A stretch of DNA of 46,738 nucleotides from Pseudoalteromonas sp. G4 (GTDB lineage Bacteria; Pseudomonadota; Gammaproteobacteria; Enterobacterales; Alteromonadaceae), in assembly GCF_028875915.1 (NCBI RefSeq), contig NZ_JAPEHW010000022.1, positions 1 through 46,738 of the forward strand, read 5' to 3'. A program made the translations under genes and the position numbers. Below the pieces are notes generated by a model. It had not been told where the DNA came from. It saw only the letters and a program-made list of their open reading frames with translations, and did not search any database. Below are positions 41,901 to 46,738 of the stretch, piece after piece. Numbering within the stretch: position 1 is the first letter of the stretch; each line of letters starts with the position of its first letter.

Positions 41901-43400
41901 TTAATCACTGTTAAGGGCATGAGAGTGCGGTTTGAAATGTGTTGATTGTTGCTCACAGTAATTATCAATATCAGCCACATTTGCGGTTTTAACTGATTGG
42001 GGCAGTGCGTGAGCTGATTGGGTAAATCTTCCCTTACCTGCAAGCAAACAATACCAACTTGGTGAAAAATACATTACTTCCGCATTTAACTTTTGTAATG
42101 TACTTTCGAACTGGCTAGATGGATCATCCCAAGACATGAGAATTTTTGATAATTTTTCTGGAGATTCAGCAGCTCGGTTGTCTCGCCAATAAGCGCTGTC
42201 ATCTCGGGTGTTTAATCGATAATGGGCACTGATATAGTCCCGAATCGCGTCATAAACAGTATTGATCTGCTGGTTAAATGGTTCTTGCAGTGTTGTTATA
42301 TCAGCGCCTGTTTCTATAGTTTCAATAAAATGTTCAACAGTGTATTGAATACAGCTTAATGCTGTGGCTTCTAACGGTTCAATAAATCCTTGTGATAATC
42401 CGACACCGAGCACATTTAAATGCCAGTGTTTGGCAACACGCCCTAAACGCATTTTAATATGACGTGCTTTAATATCATCGCGCTCACTAATACCTAAATA
42501 AGCACGTAATTCTGCTTCAGCATCTTCAGGCGAAATATATTTACTACTATACACATAGCCATTACCGTTTCGGTTTCTAAGCGGAATTGTCCATGCCCAA
42601 CCAGCACTTAATGCGCGAGAAACCGTTTGTGGAGAAATATCGTCATCTGTTAACGTTTCGGTTGGAATAGCAATAGCACTATCATTCAATAAATAATCTT
42701 CGTAAGAAATAAAAGGCACCTTAAGCGTTTTTTGTAGCAATAAACTGGCAAAACCTGTGGCATCGATAAATAAATCGCCGTTGATGGTTTTACCACAGCT
42801 TAATGTTAGGCTTTGTACACCCTTATTATCATTATTAACAACGTCTACGGTGCCAATAATGTGCTTTATACCTAGCTTAATAGCGCGATTTTTTAAAAAT
42901 TCCCCTAACTTTTGCGAATCAAAATGATAGCCATAATCTAGCTCTTTATTTTGCGGTTTTTTGAGTTTAGGGCTGAGATTATTTTTAGCTAGTTTAGCTT
43001 GTAACCAGTAATGATTTGGCCTTGTTTGAATGTCATACCCTTGGCGTCTTACGTTACAGTTATGGATAAACGCTTGGCCTGTCTTCCAATCGTGATCAGA
43101 GTAAAAGGGATGAAAATATTCGTTTTCTTCTAAATGTGAAGTCCAATTTGGGAAGCTTATGCCACACTTATAAGTCGCATTACAAAATGGCATCCATTCA
43201 TTTTCGGCGATTTGTAGCTTTTCAAAAAAATATTTTAACGAGGGAGTAGAGCCTTCACCAACGCCAACAACGCCAATCATGTCGGATTCAATCAGGGTGA
43301 TTTCAACCCCTTTACTTGCCCAGCTGTGATGTAAAAGACTTGCTGCCATCCACCCAGCTGAGCCACCGCCAAGTACTACTATTTTCTTTGGAATTGCCAT
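41901..43400 (-). CDS. Tryptophan halogenase family flavoprotein A
   Basis: 499 residues. The FAD-binding motif VVLGGGSAGWMAA is at 8-20, GVVGVGEGSTPS follows, and the halogenase lysine aligns with Lys78 (NATYKCGISF). The WxWxIP motif, which distinguishes flavin halogenases from monooxygenases, is present as W268-A-W270-T-I272-P273. The EPLEAT block with its catalytic-type glutamate is present near residue 345. It may chlorinate or brominate an indole or other aromatic group, but genes of this subgroup next to TonB receptors have mostly unknown substrates (BrvH is a studied example). Seven bp after the second halogenase gene, so one operon. Confidence 0.9.
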   Translation of the reverse strand: MAIPKKIVVLGGGSAGWMAASLLHHSWASKGVEITLIESDMIGVVGVGEGSTPSLKYFFEKLQIAENEWMPFCNATYKCGISFPNWTSHLEENEYFHPFYSDHDWKTGQAFIHNCNVRRQGYDIQTRPNHYWLQAKLAKNNLSPKLKKPQNKELDYGYHFDSQKLGEFLKNRAIKLGIKHIIGTVDVVNNDNKGVQSLTLSCGKTINGDLFIDATGFASLLLQKTLKVPFISYEDYLLNDSAIAIPTETLTDDDISPQTVSRALSAGWAWTIPLRNRNGNGYVYSSKYISPEDAEAELRAYLGISERDDIKARHIKMRLGRVAKHWHLNVLGVGLSQGFIEPLEATALSCIQYTVEHFIETIETGADITTLQEPFNQQINTVYDAIRDYISAHYRLNTRDDSAYWRDNRAAESPEKLSKILMSWDDPSSQFESTLQKLNAEVMYFSPSWYCLLAGKGRFTQSAHALPQSVKTANVADIDNYCEQQSTHFKPHSHALNSD

Positions 43401-43407
43401 ACCGTAT

Positions 43408-44952
43408 TTACACCTTGCTTAAGCCAAATTGCTTGATTTTGTTAATAACTGTTAGGTTATCTTCCAAATAATCAGATAACTTCAAAGCGTGGTTTTGAAT
43501 TAACTCAAATTGTTTTGAAGCGTTTTCAGGTGCTTGATAACGATAAGCGGTATCCCCAATCTCGGTCGGGTAATTCATCCCGTATAAAACGTATAAATAA
43601 TTTTCTAAACGAAACGCATCAAAACCGCGTTCAAAATCATATAAGCTTGGAATATGTGTGCGCCAATGCTCAAGCTTTTCTTGTAATTCTAAGGGCCAAC
43701 TAACCGTATCACGATTATCACGCCAAAATGCGGTATCGTCTCTGTCTGATACGGCATAATGCATTTTTATAAAGTTAATGACGCCTTGCCATAAACCATC
43801 TACATAGGAGTTATAGCGTTTTTCAGCTGCGGCTAATTGTGATGTATTGGTAGGGAAGGATTTAGCAAGTAATTTAGCGGTCGCATCAAAAGCGAGCAAG
43901 CCAGTTGCTTCAAGTGGTTCAACAAACCCTTGAGATAATCCAATTGCAACACAGTTTTTATGCCAAAACTTTTCACGATGACCAATTTTCATATCGATTA
44001 AGCGTGGATTTATTTCATCTACTGATGTGTTTAAATATTTGGCAAGCGTGGCTTTTGCTTTATCTAAAGTGCAATGCTTTGATGAAAATACATGACCTAT
44101 GCCGCGTCTGGTTGGCAGCGCTATATCCCATATCCAACCAGCATCACATGCCGTTGCAATAGTCGAAGAGGGAAGTTTAGGTTGTTCGCTGTCATATGGG
44201 ACTTGAATAGCAAGTGCTTTATCGACAAACAGCACATCACTTTTTTCAATAAACGGAATATTTAATGCTTGCCCTAATAATCGGCTGCAAAAGCCTGAAC
44301 AATCAAGGTAAAAATCAGCGTTAAATACGTCACCTTGTAAACTAATTAGGCTGTTAATTTCGCCGCTATCGGTAAGTGTCACATCTTCAATATGTGACAC
44401 AAGATGCTCCACACCGAGATTCTCAATCGCATGGTGTTTAAGTAAATCAGAAAATTTATAGGCATCTAAGTGGTAACCATAAGCTGCTTGCCCAGCATAC
44501 TCTGGGTCGGTAATGGCCTTAGGAGATTTATGATTATCACACAACAGTGCTTGGCGACTCATGGCATGAGCAAATGGCATTACAGGGTTTTGTAACCAAG
44601 CCGCAACACTATCATTATCTAAGATAGGGTAGTCGAAAGGGTGGTAGTAAGAGTGCATTTTGCCATCGACTGGCTTCATCCAGTTATCAAATTGAATGCC
44701 TTGTTTAAAGGAAACATCGCACTCTTTAATAAATTTTTCTTCACTGATACCAAATTCTTTTAGTGTATTTCGCATCAAAGGCACAGTACCTTCGCCCACG
44801 CCAATGGTTGGGGTGTCGGGAGATTCAATCACGGTAATCTTAACACCTTGTCGCTCTTTAGGTTTTAGATTAATTGCGAGATGATTAGCAGCCAGCCAAC
44901 CGGCTGTACCACCACCTAATATAATAATTGATTGAATCGGCTTTGTTTGCAT
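43408..44952 (-). CDS. Tryptophan halogenase family flavoprotein B
   Basis: 514 residues from the ATG at 44952; a longer frame to 44997 overlaps the operator region and is rejected. FAD motif IILGGGTAGWLAA (9-21), TIGVGEGTVP, and the lysine Lys83 (VSFKQGIQFD) are present, as is SQGFVEPLEATGL. The halogenase hallmark is altered: W273-I-W275-D-I277-A278, that is WxWxIA in place of WxWxIP. It is paralogous to protein A but clearly divergent. First gene of the minus-strand operon, with a LacI-type half-conserved operator 19 bp upstream. Reaction not assignable. Confidence 0.88.
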   Translation of the reverse strand: MQTKPIQSIIILGGGTAGWLAANHLAINLKPKERQGVKITVIESPDTPTIGVGEGTVPLMRNTLKEFGISEEKFIKECDVSFKQGIQFDNWMKPVDGKMHSYYHPFDYPILDNDSVAAWLQNPVMPFAHAMSRQALLCDNHKSPKAITDPEYAGQAAYGYHLDAYKFSDLLKHHAIENLGVEHLVSHIEDVTLTDSGEINSLISLQGDVFNADFYLDCSGFCSRLLGQALNIPFIEKSDVLFVDKALAIQVPYDSEQPKLPSSTIATACDAGWIWDIALPTRRGIGHVFSSKHCTLDKAKATLAKYLNTSVDEINPRLIDMKIGHREKFWHKNCVAIGLSQGFVEPLEATGLLAFDATAKLLAKSFPTNTSQLAAAEKRYNSYVDGLWQGVINFIKMHYAVSDRDDTAFWRDNRDTVSWPLELQEKLEHWRTHIPSLYDFERGFDAFRLENYLYVLYGMNYPTEIGDTAYRYQAPENASKQFELIQNHALKLSDYLEDNLTVINKIKQFGLSKV

Positions 44953-44971
44953 TTTGACACTACTTAATAAA

Positions 44972-44985
44972 TGACAGCGCTGTTT
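44972..44985. promoter_or_regulatory. LacI-type operator O6 (halogenase operon)
   Basis: TGACAGCGCTGTTT: the left half and the centre match O4 exactly, the right half ends TGTTT instead of TGTCA. It lies 19 bp before the start of the first halogenase gene. A weaker match than O1-O5, but at the right place. Confidence 0.6.
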
Positions 44986-45201
44986 TATTGTTATCAATTA
45001 GACACAAATTGTCGCTTTTTGTCACCCGTTCCCTTGAAAAATAATTGTTCGTCCTTATATCGTTTTGTAATGAAATGTTAGGTAAAGAATAGACGTTTAC
45101 ATACATTAAAAAGAAACGAGGTTTTTACTTTCTTTTTACAATCAAAACCGCTAGCCTAGCAGCACTATTATAAATAATTAGAATCCTATTGGAGCAGTAA
45201 G

Positions 45202-45912
45202 ATGACGGACGTAGTAAAGCCTCTTCATAATGTTGAACACAAAGATGTTAAAATTAAAAATGGTTTCAACACAGACCTAGTTAAAGATCAACATTTAGTA
45301 CCAGTTGTTGCACACGAATTTGCGCGTGTAGCTAACGAATACCCAATTGTTTTTGTTAAAAACAACGAAACAGGTGAATTCCAGCCAGTTGCAATGCTTG
45401 GTTTAGAGCCAAACGAAAACTTATTTGTTAAGGATGGGAAATGGCAGGGTGCTTACCTTCCACACGCACTTACGCGTTACCCATTAGTACTAAGCAAAAA
45501 CCCAGAAAACGAAGAGCAACTATTTGTTGGTATCAATGAGTCAAGTGACCTTGTAAACAAAGACGAAGGTAATGCCCTTTTCGATGAGAAAGGTGAAGAG
45601 ACAGATTACCTTAAGCGTCGTAAAGAAGGTTTAATTGCTTTTGTTGAATTCTCGCAAGTAACAGCGGCATTCACAAAATTCTTAGCAGATAAAGAGCTAC
45701 TTATCGCACAAACTCTAACGCTAGAAATCAAAGGCGAGAAACGCGATATCAACGGTATTTACCTAATCGATGAGAAGAAGCTAAATGAAATGGCTGATGA
45801 AGAGTTCTTAGAGCTTCGTAAGCGTGGCTACTTACCACCAATCTACTCATTCTTAACGTCAATGCCTCAAGTTAACCGTCTTGCACGTCTTAAAGCAGAG
45901 CAAGAAGCTTAA
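45202..45912 (+). CDS. SapC family protein
   Basis: 236 residues. Matches the SapC family named after the Campylobacter surface-array transporter gene, with VVAHEFARVANEYPIVFVK, FQPVAMLGLEPNENLFV and WQGAYLPHALTRYPLVL. No signal peptide or membrane helix, so a cytoplasmic location. SapC genes often stand beside TonB receptors and tryptophan halogenases in Alteromonadales, Caulobacter and Xanthomonas, as here, where it is divergent from halogenase B. Biochemical role unknown. GGAGCAGTAAG before the ATG is a good ribosome site. Confidence 0.92.
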   Translation: MTDVVKPLHNVEHKDVKIKNGFNTDLVKDQHLVPVVAHEFARVANEYPIVFVKNNETGEFQPVAMLGLEPNENLFVKDGKWQGAYLPHALTRYPLVLSKNPENEEQLFVGINESSDLVNKDEGNALFDEKGEETDYLKRRKEGLIAFVEFSQVTAAFTKFLADKELLIAQTLTLEIKGEKRDINGIYLIDEKKLNEMADEEFLELRKRGYLPPIYSFLTSMPQVNRLARLKAEQEA

Positions 45913-45933
45913 TTGAGCTTATGAAACGTTAAT

Positions 45934-45962
45934 AAAAAAAGCGCCCATTGGCGCTTTTTTTT
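45934..45962. terminator. Bidirectional terminator after sapC
   Basis: Stem GCGCC / GGCGC (45941-45954) with A7 before and T8 after. It serves sapC and the convergent DUF465 gene ending at 45975. Confidence 0.9.
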
Positions 45963-45974
45963 ATGCGTGTGTAT

Positions 45975-46223
45975 TTAGTTTTCTTTATGCGCTTTAAGCA
46001 TTGAATAAAGTTCATCTTTTAAGTGTAAACGACGTAGTTTCTGCTTTTCTAAGTACGCATCCGTGGTATTTTCAACCCCTTCCTCGATGCGGATCACTTC
46101 ATGATCCAGCTCATGATACTCTTTGAATAGTTTAGAAAAGTGCGCATTTGTCATTTTTAATTCGCGAATTTCTTCATTAAATTCAGGGAATTCATGGTGC
46201 ATGTCGTGTTTTTCGATAAACAT
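45975..46223 (-). CDS. DUF465 (YdcH-like) protein
   Basis: 82 residues, all helical. Family features: NAHFSKLFKEYHELDHEVIRIEEG and the C-terminal KLRRLHLKDELYSML. YdcH-type proteins are small cytoplasmic coiled-coil proteins of unknown function. AAGGATTAAC precedes the ATG. It follows the DksA-like gene by 12 bp on the same strand and is followed by the terminator at 45934-45962. Confidence 0.9.
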   Translation of the reverse strand: MFIEKHDMHHEFPEFNEEIRELKMTNAHFSKLFKEYHELDHEVIRIEEGVENTTDAYLEKQKLRRLHLKDELYSMLKAHKEN

Positions 46224-46235
46224 GGTTGTTAATCC

Positions 46236-46550
46236 TTATTGGGCACAGTTAATACAAGTTTGTACATAGGGTAATGCGTTTAAACGCTCGCTTGATATTG
46301 GGTTATCGCAACGGCTACAGATGCCATAGCTGTCATTTTCTAAGCGAGTGATGGCCGCATTGACCTGTTGAAGTTCTAAATTTGCTTCGTGACGAATACC
46401 ATCGAGCACTTGGTCGTTTTCACTTTCAGTGGCTTGTTCAGCAAAATCTTGCGAACGACCTTTTTTAAAGTCAGAACCAATAGCATTAATGCGTTTACTT
46501 AGTTCGATTTGCTTTTCTTTAAGCTCAATTAAAATCGCGTTTTTGTTCAT
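46236..46550 (-). CDS. DksA/TraR-family C4 zinc-finger protein
   Basis: 104 residues. An N-terminal coiled coil (about 1-72) precedes a four-cysteine zinc finger: Cys78, Cys81 (ICSRCDNPI), Cys99, Cys102 (QTCINCA). It is shorter than DksA (about 150) and lacks its N-terminal part, and the coiled-coil tip reads FKKGRSQDFAEQAT with one acidic residue in place of the usual DxxDxA; that makes a full ppGpp-DksA role doubtful. A perfect AGGAGG site lies 6 nt before the ATG, suggesting strong translation. Likely an RNA polymerase secondary-channel binder or degenerate relative. Confidence 0.88.
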   Translation of the reverse strand: MNKNAILIELKEKQIELSKRINAIGSDFKKGRSQDFAEQATESENDQVLDGIRHEANLELQQVNAAITRLENDSYGICSRCDNPISSERLNALPYVQTCINCAQ

Positions 46551-46682
46551 AACGCCTCCTATTCTTTAATTATTAATCTACGCTGCTGTGATGCAATTGC
46601 GTTGATCTAGAACAAAAAAACACTGTGTTTATGCGGTTCATCGAAAATGCTTGAAATTGACGCGTTTGCCTTGCAAATTGCC

Positions 46683-46699
46683 TAGAGCGTGTTGACCTT
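46683..46699. repeat. 17-bp repeat, copy 2
   Basis: TAGAGCGTGTTGACCTT, identical to 31684-31700. The sequence after it (CTGTCTATTTCTGCAGCAGC) differs from copy 1. The window ends 39 bp later, so the extent of any larger element is not visible. Confidence 0.6.
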
Positions 46700-46738
46700 T
46701 GCTGTCTATTTCTGCAGCAGCTTGTTTGGTATTTAGAC

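Overview
The window looks like a chromosomal segment of a marine gammaproteobacterium of the order Alteromonadales, most like Pseudoalteromonas. That is inferred from the low GC content, the trpCF fusion beside yciB/yciI/yciV/yciO homologues, BamC, RluB and ScpAB, and a sugar locus combining a TonB-dependent receptor with tryptophan-halogenase-like proteins and SapC. No rRNA, tRNA, CRISPR array or intact insertion sequence was seen.

Layout. 1-4.6 kb: a LysR regulator divergent from a doxX-pirin-glutathionyl-hydroquinone reductase operon, a small Ala/Lys-rich protein and a Nif3-like protein. 4.7-7.7 kb: a tightly coupled PepSY / response regulator / sensor kinase / LprI-like operon, then yciI. 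7.9-11.2 kb: an SNF-type sodium symporter and a patch of small unrecognised membrane proteins. 11.6-19.1 kb: yciB and the complete trp operon (trpE-G-D-CF-B-A, minus strand), preceded by two complete transcription attenuators in series. 19.2-24 kb: an EamA transporter and the plus-strand block rnm(yciV)-yciO-scpA-scpB-rluB. 24-31.7 kb: bcp-gcvR, bamC, a YjiH-like membrane protein, an unlisted DUF2897 gene, an ankyrin membrane protein and a cysteine desulfurase-rhodanese fusion. 31.7-45.9 kb: a LacI-controlled sugar region with lacI-type regulator, pgi, zwf, pgl, a TonB-dependent receptor, a DUF6445-like protein, two halogenase-like flavoproteins and sapC. 46-46.7 kb: a DUF465 protein and a DksA/TraR zinc-finger protein.

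How it works together. pgi, zwf and pgl feed glucose-6-phosphate into the oxidative and Entner-Doudoroff branches. Palindromes of the form TGACAnCGnTGTCA lie at the pgi promoter, at a strong promoter before the receptor, in the receptor leader and before the halogenases, so one LacI-family repressor (probably the one beside pgi) is likely to control uptake and catabolism together.

The most interesting parts are non-coding. (1) The trp leader has two consecutive Trp-Trp-Trp leader peptides, each with its own antiterminator and terminator. (2) Four copies of a structured RNA element lie between pgi and zwf; their helices are kept by compensatory changes while an internal strand and the apical loop stay constant, and the wobble pairs point to plus-strand RNA. 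(3) A predicted small RNA of about 180 nt, with a LacI-operated promoter and a strong intrinsic terminator, lies upstream of the receptor gene; its whole 10-nt apical loop is complementary to the receptor leader. None of these was checked against databases.
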